A stretch of 64,000 nt of DNA from Gari tellinella (GCA_922989275.2 OV277871.1:29956693-30020692), one strand, 5' to 3'. Shown: positions 1 through 10,200, numbered from the stretch's first letter. A program made the numbers and translations. Notes: generated by a model from the letters alone, not told the origin.

Positions 1-1146
1 AAGAACGACTACCTCCATACAACGATCCTCCGAACAACGACTACCTCCTTACAACGACCCTCCGAACAACGACTACCTCCGAACAACGATCCTCCGAACA
101 ACGACTACCTCCTTACAACGACCCTCCGAACAACGACTACCTCCATACAACGACCCTCCGAACAACGACTACCTCCATACAACGATCCTCCGAACAACGA
201 CTACCTCCTTACAACGACCCTCCGAACAACGACTACCTCCTTACAACGACCCTCCGAACAACGACTACCTCCTTACAACGACCCTCCGAACAACGACTAC
301 CTCCATACAACGATCCTCCGAACAACGACTACCTCCTTACAACGACCCTCCGAACAACGACTACCTCCATACAACGACCCTCCGAACAACGACTACCTCC
401 TTACAACGACCCTCCGAACAACGACTACCTCCTTACAACGACCCTCCGAACAACGACTACCTCCATACAACGATCCTCCGAACAACGACTACCTCCATAC
501 AACGACCCTCCGAACAACGACTACCTCCATACAACGACCCTCCGAACAACGACTACCTCCATACAACGATCCTCCGAACAACGACTACCTCCATACAACG
601 ACCCTCCGAACAACGACTACCTCCATACAACGATCCTCCGAACAACGACTACCTCCTTACAACGATCCTCCGAACAACGACTACCTCCATACAACGATCC
701 TCCGAACAACGACTACCTCCTTACAACGACCCTCCGAACAACGACTACCTCCATACAACGACCCTCCGAACAACGACTACCTCCATACAACGATCCTCCG
801 AACAACGACTACCTCCATACAACGACCCTCCGAACAACGACTACCTCCTTACAACGACCCTCCGAACAACGACTACCTCCATACAACGACCCTCCGAACA
901 ACGACTACCTCCTTACAACGATCCTCCGAACAACGACTACCTCCATACAACGATCCTCCGAACAACGACTACCTCCTTACAACGACCCTCCGAACAACGA
1001 CTACCTCCATACAACGATCCTCCGAACAACGACTACCTCCATACAACGATCCTCAGAACAACGACTACCTCCATACAACGACCCTCCGAACAACGACTAC
1101 CTCCTTACAACGACCCTCCGAACAACGACTACCTCCTTACAACAAC
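1..1146. repeat. 32-bp minisatellite array
   Basis: Thirty-five complete 32-bp units plus a 20-bp partial unit run from the window edge with no phase slip. The unit is built from two related halves, roughly AACAACGACTACCTCC and (A/T)TACAACGA(T/C)CCTCCG. Almost all variation is at two sites: A or T after CCTCC, and T or C after ACGA; unit 3 has GAAC at the first site and one late unit reads CCTCAG. The array must continue upstream of base 1. The same 32-bp segment occurs as about one copy in family D elements, for example near 55,553-55,590, so this is a local expansion of a transposon segment. Confidence 0.97.
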
Positions 1147-1195
1147 GTTTGCCGCTCTTCCAAGACAATTATGTCTAACGCTTTCTCTGCTGCTA

Positions 1196-1441
1196 CAGTG
1201 GAGAAAACGTTATTCTTTCCCAATAAACGCGCTTACGCTAAAACTATCATTTCCAGTGCAAACAGTTTGGAGCCAGATCAGACGCCGGGTAACCCGGCGT
1301 CTGATCAGGCCCCAAACTGTTTGCCACTCAGATAAAAACGGAAAGTCAGATTTTTCAAAACTTGTTCTTTTCTACATTTTAGTGTTTTGCGTTTGCGTTT
1401 CGTTTGCGTTTAAACGGGAAAGAATAACTTTTTCTCCACTG
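1196..1441 (+). mobile_element. Family A MITE, full length, inserted in D
   Basis: Starts CAGTGGAGAAAACGTTATTC, ends GAATAACTTTTTCTCCACTG, and is flanked by TA on both sides. The central hairpin has GTTTGGAGCC/GGCC(C)CAAACTG arms around GATCAGACGCCGGGTAACCC. CAGT termini plus a TA duplication are typical of Tc1/mariner-type MITEs (inference). It splits the D motif GCTGCNATATCGTCTGC, so it is younger than that D copy. Confidence 0.93.
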
Positions 1442-1802
1442 TATATCGTCTGCTTAAAATTGCTGTCTGGTGTTTATCTTACATACATGTTATTGACATT
1501 TTGACAGAAAAAAACGCATAATGACGAGTAACAAACAGCCTAAATCCAGACCAGAGGCCGCGTTACACGGCGTCTGATCTAGATTCAAGCTGTTTACAAA
1601 TGTATGCCAATCTTCTTTCCTATACAACTCCCTCCGAACAACATACAAAATCGTTGCCTCGTTGTAGAGAATGAGCACTGTACTTAATAAGTACTATGGG
1701 GACGTGAGCTTGGAACCATACGTTTTATATATAGACCGAGCTAAACGTTTAAACCTTATTTAGTTCAAACAAAACATTATTGATGCTTCAAATGGGGACA
1801 TA

Positions 1803-1960
1803 CAGTAAAGCTCACTTATAAGAAGCGAAATAACTTAATATTGGATATATCAAAACAATATATAGCCCCACTTTAATTGATATACAGTACAAGAGACTTG
1901 AAATAACGATATTTTGATATAAAGTAAGAAATCAGACTATCCCGATGACTTCGTTATAGG
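1803..1960. mobile_element. Family T foldback MITE
   Basis: Begins CAGTAAAGCTCACTTATAAG, contains GGATATATCAAAACAATAT and ends GATGACTTCGTTATAGG, matching the motif set (GGATATAACGAAAT, GACTTCGTTATA) seen at 56,213-56,383 and 54,349-54,568. The right terminus runs into an A remnant. Confidence 0.5.
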
Positions 1961-1964
1961 TTTT

Positions 1965-2105
1965 TTCTTACCAATAAACGCATTTGCCTTATTTAAAACA
2001 ATTTATGTTCATTGCAAACAGTTTGACGCCAATTTAGAAGCCAGATTACCCGGTGTCTAATCTGGCTCCAAACTGTTTGAAATGGGAATAATTGTTTTAA
2101 GCATT
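1965..2105 (+). mobile_element. Family A remnant
   Basis: CCAATAAACGCATTTG, then TTCATTGCAAACAGTTTG and CTGGCTCCAAACTGTTTG, are A-internal motifs. Both terminal repeats are lost, and the right flank looks like an inverted copy of the left flank. Confidence 0.6.
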
Positions 2106-2107
2106 AC

Positions 2108-2240
2108 ATGTTTGTGTGTTGTTCGTATGCAGTCGTTGTAGGGAATGGAAAATTAAGTATTTACTTATATTTGCAAACAGCTAGAATCCAGATCAGACGC
2201 CGCGTAACGCGGCGTCTGATCTGGATTCAAGCTTTTTGGA
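2108..2240 (+). mobile_element. Family D remnant with good hairpin
   Basis: TTGTTCGTATGCAGTCGTTGTAGGG is a decayed D end, followed by a near-perfect hairpin: AATCCAGATCAGACGCCGCG paired with CGCGGCGTCTGATCTGGATT. The right half is missing. Confidence 0.65.
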
Positions 2241-2547
2241 TAATGAACATGTACTCCTCTGTGACATCGTTAAATTGCCATTTTACTTTATTGCAATAAT
2301 AAGACTATACTAGACAGTATACACGATAATAAAATATGTTACAGTTAAGTAATATCTATATATATTAAAACAGTATTTTTATGTCATAATTATTACTGTA
2401 TCTCTATTTTTATGTTTTGTATTACTTCAATAAAGCTAAAAAAAGGTAAAGTACCCCTAGTTGTATAGTTGTACCTTTTATTAGCAATAAACATTTGGTT
2501 TACTGAATAATTGCCGTCTGATATTTTTGTTTTCCTATTACATGATA

Positions 2548-3186
2548 CAGTGCCCCTCCTAACAACGACCCTCCAAACAACGGCTCTCTCCCTATAACAA
2601 TGATTTCCACTGTTCCTAAGACAACTATGTCTAACGCTTTCACTGCTGCAATATCGTCTGCTTAAAATTGCTGTATGCTGGTTACTTATACAATGGACAA
2701 TTTGACAGGAAAAAAAACATTATTACTCTGTTTTTAATCATGCCATTGATCTTTTAATTATTTGACTCATTTTAAAAATGATTTTACAAACTTACTATAA
2801 CAATTTTATAATCTTGGTAATAATATTGAAAGAATTTCCATGTTTCCATGCATCTCAATATTGTATCGTTTTTATTGTGAATGTATTTATTTGTCTTTCT
2901 TGCTTTGTAGGTACATTTATATAATTACATGTGAAGCGCTTTTGAACGCACAACTCCTGTGTGAAAAGAGCGCTATATAAATCGGGTATAATAATATAAT
3001 AATAATAATAATTACTGGTGGCAAACTTTTTAAATCCAGGTCAGACGCCGCGTTATGTGTCTGATCTGGATTCAATCTGTTTGGAAATGTAAGCGAAATT
3101 TACCTACCAATAAAATCTCCCTCCAAACACAAAAAAATACATTTTTTGCCTCCCATTGGTTGCATTTGTAGAGAGGAAGCACTACA
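2548..3186 (+). mobile_element. Family D MITE split by a retroposon
   Basis: The left end CAGTGCCCCTCCTAACAACG and internal AACTATGTCTAACGCTTT are followed, after a 283-bp insert, by the D hairpin (GTCAGACGCCGCG / TGTCTGATCTGGATTCAA) and the D right end TTGTAGAGAGGAAGCACT. The hairpin has lost bases just right of its axis. Confidence 0.8.
2728..3010 (+). mobile_element. Retroposon with GCGCTATATAAAT-(ATT)n tail
   Basis: The 3' end reads GAAGCGCTTTTGAACGC...AAAAGAGCGCTATATAAATCG followed by TATAATAATATAATAATAATA, a tail type known from L2-related LINEs and SINEs. ATTACT flanks both ends (2722-2727 and 3011-3016) as a possible short target duplication. No reading frame or tRNA-like head was found, so a 5'-truncated LINE or an unrecognised SINE are both possible. 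Confidence 0.6.
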
Positions 3187-3552
3187 AAGCATTTCGCCTA
3201 CAAAAGTATACATTACAAAGTATATGTCCTGATAAGCCATTCCAAAACGCGGTGTCTCATCAGGATTCGCACTGAGAAAATTTATATGAAATGTTCAGAT
3301 GTACATGTATCAGCACGCATTGCTGTGTCTAGACTATCCTTGTAGGAATTAAAGTTTCCAGCAAGCTTGAAGGGAGAGTTCATTGCAATATCCAGGCATA
3401 GGTGCATCAACTGAAACTGTAACTTAAATATCGTCGATAATGCTATTGGTTTGATATTTGAATATACTAACACGTGAATTGGGTTTAACCTTTCCTCTCT
3501 TAATCTTCAAATGACCAATTCCAGTTAGTGCATTATTGACTCTTCAGGGTTG
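3187..3552. other. Stretch with only a hairpin fragment
   Basis: CCAAAACGCGGTGTCTCATC at about 3241 is a one-armed remnant of the common hairpin. I see no gene, terminal repeat or tandem repeat in the rest. Confidence 0.4.
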
Positions 3553-3556
3553 TTAA

Positions 3557-3777
3557 CCCATTTGTGCCCACGATCCCATATAAGGGACATAGGCAAACAG
3601 TGTAAGCTCTGATAAGACGCTGCATTATGCAGCGTCTGATCAGAGTCTACATTGTTTGCTGATAGGAATTTCAATTTGAAACAAAATGAAAATGAAGATT
3701 TTGACCTGGCATTCCTTTGATAAAAATGAACTAATCCAATATATAAACATGGAAGAATCCACTGGGTATAAAAAGGG
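3557..3777 (+). mobile_element. Family C MITE, full length
   Basis: TTAA flanks both ends (3553-3556, 3778-3781). It starts CCCATTTGTGCCCACGATCC and ends AAGAATCCACTGGGTATAAA. The hairpin arms are GTGTAAGCTCTGAT / ATCAGAGTCTACATTG around a TGCATTATGCA apex. TTAA duplication with CCC ends suggests a piggyBac-type MITE (inference). Confidence 0.9.
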
Positions 3778-3944
3778 TTAATTGCAATATGACATACAGT
3801 GCAGACCCTGATCAGAAGGTTTCTTTTTTACTGGAATTCAAAGGGTGTATATTATTCGTAGTTTTCATTGGACCATACAACATTATTTGTTGTTTACAGT
3901 AATTAATTTTTCTTTCCTAAAAACAAACAGTTACTGTTAAATTA

Positions 3945-4149
3945 CAGTATTATCTCTCTATTACAACCACTAAAAAGAAGGCTAATTATCTGTACAAAAG
4001 ACAGGTGACAGCTTAAAGCAATGTGAAAGTGAAACAGAAAACTCCTATAGGAGCTTTCTGATTCACTTTCATATTGCTTTAAGCAGTCACCTGTCTTAAA
4101 TGGCTGAATTTTGACACAACTAAGTGGTCGTAATAGAGAGGTTCTACTG
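3945..4149. mobile_element. Family F MITE, full length
   Basis: TA-flanked. The ends CAGTATTATCTCTCTATTAC and CGTAATAGAGAGGTTCTACTG are inverted. The centre is a palindrome built on TTAAAGCAATGTGAAAGTGA, ACAGAAAACTCCTATAGGAG and its complement, a variant of the hairpin found in families E and H. Confidence 0.9.
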
Positions 4150-4319
4150 TATATCGAAATAGAAATGAGGCTGAAAATTATCCATCTTATATATGGTAAT
4201 ATCTGTCACTAGGAACATGTACTGTATTGCCTGGGGAGGTGATCATAAAAAGCAGTAATGCTTTCGATCAAATCCTGTTTCACTTATATTGTATGTAATT
4301 TGCATGATTGTGTACTATG

Positions 4320-4544
4320 TTATGAAACATAATACATTTAAACTAAACAAAGAGCAATACAGTAAAGGAAATGAATATTTAGCAAAAAATGTTGACTTTT
4401 TTTTAAAATCTGGTAGCAATGAGTTTAGAGTCTGGTCAGACACCGGGTTACCCGGCGTTCAATCTTGCTCCAATCTGTTTGCAATGAGCATAAATAGTCC
4501 TAAAACAAATACGTTTATTGCTACGAAAAGCGTCTTTTCCACTG
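4320..4544 (-). mobile_element. Family A, decayed
   Basis: The right end CGTCTTTTCCACTG and hairpin CAGACACCGGGTTACCCGGC survive; the left terminal repeat is unrecognisable. Confidence 0.65.
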
Positions 4545-4676
4545 TAGTTTTCAATTAACATCCTTTTCGTATCAGCCTCTCGCTTAGAGCTGATTTCTAC
4601 CATCGTTATTAATATCTATCATAAACTGTTTAATAACAACTGTTATAGACAAACCTATTATTGAAACTATGAGCTA

Positions 4677-4926
4677 CAGTAGTGAAGACAATATTCTTTC
4701 CAAATCAACGTTCTTGCCCTGAAACTCTAGTGCTATAAATGCAAACTGTTTAGATCCAGATCAGACGCCGGATAACCCGGCGTCTGATCAAGCTCCAACC
4801 TGTTTGCTAGTCAAATAAAAATGAATTATGACAATTTTAAAACAGTTGTCAATTTCTACATGTTTATGCAATTGCGTTTGCGATTTTTCTGCGTTTGTAC
4901 GGGAAAGAATAACGCCTTCTCTTCGG
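4677..4926 (+). mobile_element. Family A, old full-length copy
   Basis: CAGTAGTGAAGACAATATTC at the left, GGGAAAGAATAACGCCTTCT at the right, and hairpin CAGATCAGACGCCGGATAAC..CTGATCAAGCTCC. It carries the older internal GCAATTGCGTTTGCG sequence rather than the young CGTACG version. Confidence 0.8.
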
Positions 4927-5150
4927 TAGTGGATATTCAGGTCGACACCATCCTTTCACACGTGGGGTAACCTTGGGGCGTTATGAGGTTTTAGAAACTC
5001 CCGCTAGGGATATATAGGTTATCATTTCCTCGACCAAAATAAAATTATATTGTCTAGTAACACCTAGAAATTGAGTACCGGGAGCCGGTACACTGTGAAG
5101 ATACACTGTGAAGATATATACACAACGGATGATCTGGTTCCTAACGGTTT
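4927..5150. repeat. Low-copy interspersed fragment
   Basis: About 4953-5075 (GTTTTAGAAACTCCCGCTAG ... ATTATATTGTCTAGTAACAC) resembles 6060-6165 (GATTTAGAAGGTCCCCTTGG ... TTATATTGTCCAGTAACGCT). It is a dispersed repeat of unknown type. A direct duplication ACACTGTGAAGATA lies at about 5089-5117. Confidence 0.4.
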
Positions 5151-5159
5151 GAATACGCT

Positions 5160-5500
5160 ATTTTACCCGTTGAAATGGAAGTTTATCGCGAACGCATTTC
5201 AATAAAATGTAGAAAATAATATTTTAAAAATTCTGGTTGCAATGTAAATAATGTCTTGAGCGTAAATGCGTTTATTGGGAAAGAATAATGTGTTTACTTT
5301 TGCTAAATCCCTTATGTGAAGCTCTGTCCATTGCAAACATGTTGGAAACGGATCAGACACCGGGTAACCCGGTGTCTGGTCGGGTTTCAAACTGTTAGCC
5401 ACTCAGATTAGAGTTATCATTAAGAATTGTCAAAATTTTATATTTTACTACATTTATTGTAATTGGTTTGCGTTTGTGTTGTATTTAAAAAGGAAAATAG
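5160..5500. mobile_element. Two abutting decayed family A fragments
   Basis: GCGTAAATGCGTTTATTGGG near 5260 is one A half. A second core follows: GGAAACGGATCAGACACCGG paired with CCGGTGTCTGGTCGGGTTTC, then a decayed A right half. Confidence 0.6.
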
Positions 5501-5542
5501 TGTCTTAATGTGTCCAATGAGTCTTTAAGGGCACAAAATTCA

Positions 5543-5761
5543 ACCCTCCATTGCCTTACCCCAAGTAGTACTGTACAGTGGTTATTTGCAAACACTTTGG
5601 ATCTTGATCAGACACCGTGGTGTCTTATTAGGATCCAAACAGTTTGACACTAATTTCAATATTTCTGAAGTCAAAATACCTACGTTTTGTTAAAATACAT
5701 TTAAGAAACGAAAGCAGACGACAATATTGTTAAAAAGTGATGGCGTCTGGCAGTGGCGGGA
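5543..5761 (+). mobile_element. Family B MITE
   Basis: Left end CCCTCCATTGCCTTACCCC, right end GGCAGTGGCGGGATTAA. The hairpin (GATCTTGATCAGACACCG / TGGTGTCTTATTAGGATC) has lost its apex. GCAGACGACAAT, a B-internal motif, is present. Confidence 0.8.
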
Positions 5762-5844
5762 TTAATACGACGTAGTTAAGTTACTTCTAACATTGACAAA
5801 CATATTTTTGAAATTACGAGGTACTAGATATTCAAATTATTTCC

Positions 5845-6065
5845 ATTCTCACACAACCCATATTATGCCAAGCACGACTTGGCTTACACTTACAAACAGT
5901 TTGGATCTAGATCAGACGCCGCGTAAGCCGGCGTCTCATCTGGATTCAAACTGTTTTGCACTCATATCATCTTTTCTTTCGTTAAAAAGTTATAAAACCT
6001 GATCTCGATTTTTTTCGCAGACGATAAACTTGTAGCAGACGAACGTTCAGCTTGATAAGGGTTAC
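5845..6065 (+). mobile_element. Family Q MITE (B-related)
   Basis: A decayed AACCC...ATTATGCC left end, hairpin GATCTAGATCAGACGCCGCG / CGGCGTCTCATCTGGATTC, internal TTTTTTTCGCAGACGATAAA and right end TTCAGCTTGATAAGGGTTA. The same order of motifs occurs at 22,958 and 55,095. Confidence 0.75.
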
Positions 6066-6214
6066 GCCATGTTCTCCATAAGGCGTTGTGAGATTTAGAA
6101 GGTCCCCTTGGGGACAAAGCGTTGATCACTTCTTCGAGTTATATTGTCCAGTAACGCTCCATGTTTGCACACCAGGGGTCGTGTCATAGCTACTGTGGAA
6201 ACTGACATTTTTCC

Positions 6215-6417
6215 AGGGCTGCCATTTCTTCGTATTTTTTCCAAAATCTTCCTATCTTCTATCCTAGCAGATTGTAGCTAAAAGCAGGTTGAAAGTAAAG
6301 CAGAATGCGCCTTAAGTCGCATTCTGCTTTACTTTCAACCTGCTTTAAGTAATCGCGCTTGAAATATAGAGAATTTGGCAATTTTAGTATGTTTCATGAT
6401 CAATTTATCGAAGCCCT
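6215..6417. mobile_element. Family H MITE
   Basis: Starts AGGGCTGCCATTTCTTCG and ends CGAAGCCCT. The centre is the family E-type hairpin GCAGGTTGAAAGTAAAGCAG / CTGCTTTACTTTCAACCTGC. A hAT-like origin is possible from end bases and target size at the 62,182 copy. Confidence 0.75.
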
Positions 6418-6462
6418 GTTTTAATTTCCTTATAATCACGATCATACTAAAATAATTTATTC

Positions 6463-6545
6463 CATTGCAATACATTTAGAGCCAGGTCAGGTAAGGAGTT
6501 GCGTAACACGGCGTCTGATCAGAATCCGAATTATTTGCCAACCAG
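6463..6545. mobile_element. Decayed hairpin core
   Basis: TTTAGAGCCAGGTCAGG..GTTGCGTAACACGGCGTCTGATC is a decayed core whose left arm has lost the ACGCC block. It directly abuts the next A copy. Confidence 0.6.
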
Positions 6546-6558
6546 ATCAAACTAAATA

Positions 6559-6804
6559 CAGTGGAGAATCTGTTATTCTTTCCCGTTTAAACGCAAACGT
6601 ACGCAAACGCAAAACACTAAAACGTAGAAAAGTACAACTTTTGGACAATTCTGATAATTCTTGTTTATCTTGGTGGCAAACAGTTTGGAGCCTGATCAGA
6701 CGCCGGGTTACCCGGCGTCTGATCTGGCTCCAAACTGATTGCACTGCAAATAATAGTTTTAGCGTAAACGCGTTTATTGGGAAAGAATAACAGATTCTCC
6801 ACTG
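6559..6804 (-). mobile_element. Family A MITE, full length
   Basis: 246 bp, TA-flanked, young subfamily (CGCAAACGTACGCAAACG). Left core GTTTGGAGCCTGATCAGACG; the right arm ends CTCCAAACTGATTGC with one change. Confidence 0.95.
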
Positions 6805-6884
6805 TAGTGAGAAGTTTCATAAAAGTGTACATTTCTACATGTTTGCCATGTATTTGCCTTTTGCCTAAACGGGAAAGAATGACG

Positions 6885-7060
6885 TTTGATTTTATGATTC
6901 AGTGCATTGGATTCAAAACGTAAGCGCAGTGAAATAAATGCAGAAAATGACAGCATCTAGAAAACATTTACAACACTTTCTAATCTTAGTGGCATACAGT
7001 TTTGACCCGACGTCCAATCTAGTTCCAAACTGTTTTCATGTGAATGATAATTGTTTAATC
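6885..7060. mobile_element. Family A remnants
   Basis: AAACGTAAGCGCAGTGAAATAA, AGTGGCATACAGTTTTGACC and AGTTCCAAACTGTTTTC are A motifs with the hairpin apex deleted. Confidence 0.5.
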
Positions 7061-7227
7061 ATGAAAACGTTTTGGAAAAACTAATGTTTTATACAGTACT
7101 TTGGTATCAAAATGTGCCAAAAGTGTATTGGCTACACGATGTTTTATTTTGTTTTCTTTTCAGTCCAACGTATTTCACACGTAATATCTAAAACTATGTT
7201 CTGATGATTATCCAATTTCAATTAAAG

Positions 7228-7483
7228 ATATTTACATTCGCGCAATTCAATTTCATTGCAAACAAAATGACATTTAATTCGTATAGATGCAATTGCTCAT
7301 GGGACGGGACTTGTGGATATCTTTCGCAAAGGAGGCGGAACTTATGGATCATTTCTCCGCGAATTATACTTTCCAATTCAGACAACAGACATTTGGCGGA
7401 TTTTTCAAACTTGCTTCGTAACCGATATATGCATTCCTATTAGCGGAAACCCCGATTATCGAATAGAAATTCTTCTTTATTAG
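7228..7483 (+). pseudogene. Unrecognised coding relic, copy 1
   Basis: About 63 codons from 7299 read GTGLVDIFRKGGGTYGSFLR then EL.F...(T)..D..., CFVTDICIPISGNPDYRIEI and a stop at 7481. The same DNA (about 80% by eye) occurs inverted at 60,335-60,640, where the frame stays open through an FFFIGETN motif. Three single-base insertions between GAATTA and TGC return to frame relative to that copy. TTTTCTTTTCAG at 7154-7165 looks like a 3' splice site upstream. I do not recognise the protein; it may be a decayed host exon or a transposon frame. Confidence 0.5.
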
Positions 7484-8014
7484 TGAGAAAACTTTATTTC
7501 AAGAAAATTGAAATTGTATAGAATGTTTACTAAGGAACTTATTTGTTGCCATCAAATGTCCAGCTCCAGTAATGCGTTTGAGGCTGTTCCTTTCATGGTA
7601 CACATTATTCGTTACTCAAATATAGATTTAACATACATGCATACTAATAAAAGTTCATTTAGTATTAGAAATTACAGCAAATTTAAGAACTGAACTTATT
7701 TTTTCGGTGTTTAAGCGAAATAAACGACAAAAAATGATCGACAAACTAACCGTGAATCGTGATTTGCTTTTTCTGTCGGCTTAAACGCAGAAAAAATCAG
7801 TTCACTTCTTGATTAAGCCATCCTGTATAGCTTGTATAATTTGCAACTTTTGATTTCAAACCTCCCTATATTTAGTTTCCGTTATTTATTTTCTCCTCTT
7901 ACCAAGTGCATACCTTCCTTTTTATGTGAGTAAAGTCTGTCAGACGCCAATAAATTCGTCATCTTACAATAATCAGTTTTGTCTGAAATTCAGATTAAAA
8001 TAGACAGTCAAACT
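7484..8014. other. No recognisable feature
   Basis: AT-rich. The frame of the relic above can be followed weakly to about 7690 (KLKLYRMFTKELI...) beyond two stops, but nothing else is identifiable. Confidence 0.4.
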
Positions 8015-8018
8015 TTAA

Positions 8019-8255
8019 CCCTTCCACTCTCAATGCCATCATAAAGCGCTTTTGACAACAGTTTTGACCCTGACCAGACGCCGTGTAACGCGGCGTCTGA
8101 TCAGGATCAAAACTGTTTGCCACTTGTTTCGAAATTACGCCAATTAAAATGCATTAGATCTAACTTTGAAACGATATTGCAGACAACAATATTGAAACAG
8201 ACGATAATATTGCGTTGAAGTGGCAAAATTCCGGATACATTTGAACATGCAATGG
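8019..8255 (-). mobile_element. Family R MITE
   Basis: TTAA-flanked. CCCTTCCACTCTCAATGCC end, hairpin GACCCTGACCAGACGCCGTG / ACGCGGCGTCTGATCAGGATC, and internal TTGCAGACAACAATATTG. R shares B's length, TTAA site and hairpin but has its own body. Confidence 0.85.
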
Positions 8256-8352
8256 TTAAAAAAATAAAAAAACGTCAATTTCATAGCATTTCGTTCACGT
8301 CTAGTAACTTTTAATCTAGAAAAGAATAATGATGTCCCATTTGTACAATTAA

Positions 8353-8593
8353 CCCCTTCATGATCAAATTTATCGTAAGGTCTTTTACTCCTTTCACCGT
8401 TATTTTGTCGCCTGCTTCAGTATTGTCGTCTGTAATATTGTATCAAAGTTAGATTTAAGAAAGCTTAACTGACGTTACGTCATAACAAGTGACAAACAGT
8501 TTTGATCCTGATCAGACGCCGCGTTACGCGGCGTCTAATCAGGATCGAAACTGTTTTCAAATGCGCTGTATGACGTCACTGAGGGTGGAAGGG
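8353..8593 (+). mobile_element. Family R MITE, opposite orientation
   Basis: CCCCTTCATGATCAAATTTA left end, TTCAGTATTGTCGTCTG internal, hairpin GATCCTGATCAGACGCCGCG / CGCGGCGTCTAATCAGGATC, and right end ACTGAGGGTGGAAGGGTTAG. It lies 100 bp from the previous R in inverted orientation. Confidence 0.85.
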
Positions 8594-8712
8594 TTAGCTC
8601 TAAAATAGAACTAGCAAGAATTATTCTAAACTGATTATGTTGGTCAATGAACAAAATAAATCGAATATCTGGTATTAGTTTTCACAAGATACTTTGTTAG
8701 CCTAATGATTAA

Positions 8713-8919
8713 CCCCTTCACTGCCGTGATGTCATCAATTTTAAACAATTAACGTCTGCTTTTATTTTTCAAATTTAATTTTTAGGTATTTTGATATAAG
8801 AAATATTGAAATGAGTGTCAAACAGTTTGGATCCTGATCAGACGCCGCGTGACGCGGCGTCTGACCAGGATCCAGTGTTTGAAAATAATCGTCGGACTCG
8901 GGGTAAGGCAGTGAAGGGG
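8713..8919 (-). mobile_element. Family B MITE, full length
   Basis: TTAA-flanked, 207 bp. CCCCTTCACTGCCGTGATGT / GGGGTAAGGCAGTGAAGGGG ends. Hairpin GGATCCTGATCAGACGCCGC / GCGGCGTCTGACCAGGATCC is almost perfect, but the outer right arm is shortened. Confidence 0.92.
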
Positions 8920-8965
8920 TTAACTCCCGCGTCTAGAATCACCCAATGATTAAACCTTTTCTCTG

Positions 8966-9570
8966 TTAAGGACATACGCGCCCAAATGAAATCTCCTTAG
9001 GATCTCTTTGAAAATTTCAGCATAGTTTTTTTTTTCAAACATAAGTTAGTACCATATAAAATTTATTACAAACCAGAAATAAACTATTACTTTTTAAAGT
9101 ATCTAAATGAAGCTGTCATCTTCCGTAATACTTTGATACATTGTAAGTATTGTACAAGATACCATATAATGCAGAATTGTGCATGTCTCTTATAAAACAC
9201 GTCATTGTGATTTGAATTATAATGTATTTCATATGTATACAACGAGGTACAGTGGAGAATCTGTTATTCTTTCCCAATAAACGCGTTTACGCTAAAACTA
9301 TTATTTGCAGTGCAAACAGTTTGGAGCCAGATCAGATGCCGGGTAACCCGGCGTCTGATTAGGCTCCAAACTGTTTGCCACCAAGATAAACAAGAATTAT
9401 CAGAATTGTCCAAATGTTGTTCTTTTCTACGTTTTAGTGTTTTGCGTTTGCGTACGTTTGCGTTTAAACGGGAAAGAATAACAGATTCTCCACTGTACAC
9501 TGTACAAGTTGTGAATAAAATTTCTGTTCTGTTAAAAAAATAGGTTATAATGTTCTTTTTTGTCTATTGG
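8966..9570 (+). repeat. Family S repeat, split copy
   Basis: Two blocks match 31,587-31,715 exactly in inverted orientation: 29 bp starting TTAAGGACATACGCGCCCAA and 27 bp starting TAGGTTATAATGTTCTTTTT. They lie 73 bp apart there but about 547 bp apart here, the extra length including the A element at 9250. Confidence 0.7.
9250..9495 (+). mobile_element. Family A MITE, full length, inside S
   Basis: 246 bp, TA-flanked (GGTA|CAGTGGAGAAT ... CTCCACTG|TACA). Young subfamily. Core GGAGCCAGATCAGATGCCGG / CCGGCGTCTGATTAGGCTCC. Confidence 0.95.
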
Positions 9571-9859
9571 GACTTGAAATGTATAATGTCGTCTGTTTTT
9601 TATCTAAAAGAAAAGCCAAAACAAAATTCAGACATTTTGACAAGAAACTGACAGCAATGAGTGGCAAACCGTTTGAATCTTGATCATATGCCTATTGCCT
9701 CGGCGTTTGATATTTGGATCAAAAATACTTGAAAGCGAAGTATAGCCTTTCTTTGTGGCTGGTACATTGTTCTACTTAAGAGGGTTATGGATATTGAGGT
9801 TTGAATATACGAGTAATGTGTGTGATTAACATATATTTAAATTTGTCAAATACACCTGT

Positions 9860-9950
9860 TTTGAACAATACTGCTTTATACATGTACGGCTATATATGTG
9901 CTTTGTGCAACTTTATGCCGAATAAAGATTATGTTATGTTATGTATAAAG
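9860..9950 (+). mobile_element. Possible LINE 3' end
   Basis: GTGCTTTGTGCAACTTTATG then CCGAATAAAGATTATGTTAT with TTATG repeats resembles a LINE 3' tail with a short tandem terminus. No target duplication was found. Confidence 0.35.
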
Positions 9951-10030
9951 TAAAACCAATCTAAACCGGAAATGTGTGGGAACAACATAAATTTCTGGTT
10001 CAGAGGGGTTTTCAGTTCAGAGGGGCTTTA

Positions 10031-10200
10031 ACCCATTATTTCATAGCTTGTGTCTAGTATGGAAGATAGCTGATCACTAAAAGCAGGTTGAAAGTAAAGC
10101 AGAATGCGCCTTAAGGCGCATCCTGCTTTACTTTCAATCTGCTTTAAGCTATCATCTGTAAGAATGTATAAATGGGGACTATTTTCTTCAGTGTAAGAAT
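10031..10200. mobile_element. Family E element with hairpin
   Basis: TTAACCCATTATTTCATAGC start, then the hairpin at 10,081-10,148 (AAAGCAGGTTGAAAGTAAAG, GAATGCGCCTTAAGGCGCAT). It runs into a T element, as also happens at 55,955-56,383. Confidence 0.75.

Larger units (their letters stand above)
1..1680 (+). mobile_element. Family D MITE with expanded array, interrupted by A
   Basis: After the array the sequence follows other D copies: TTATGTCTAACGCTTT, then an A insertion, then ATCGTCTGCTTAAAATTG, a degenerate hairpin (1540-1600), and a right end CTCGTTGTAGAG..GAGCACTG. The left terminus lies outside the window or has been swallowed by the minisatellite. D elements normally span 330-370 bp. 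Confidence 0.8.

Noticed and set aside
1..1146. CRISPR array, because of regular repeats.
   Set aside because: There are no unique spacers; whole 32-bp units are tandem and the context is a eukaryotic transposon.
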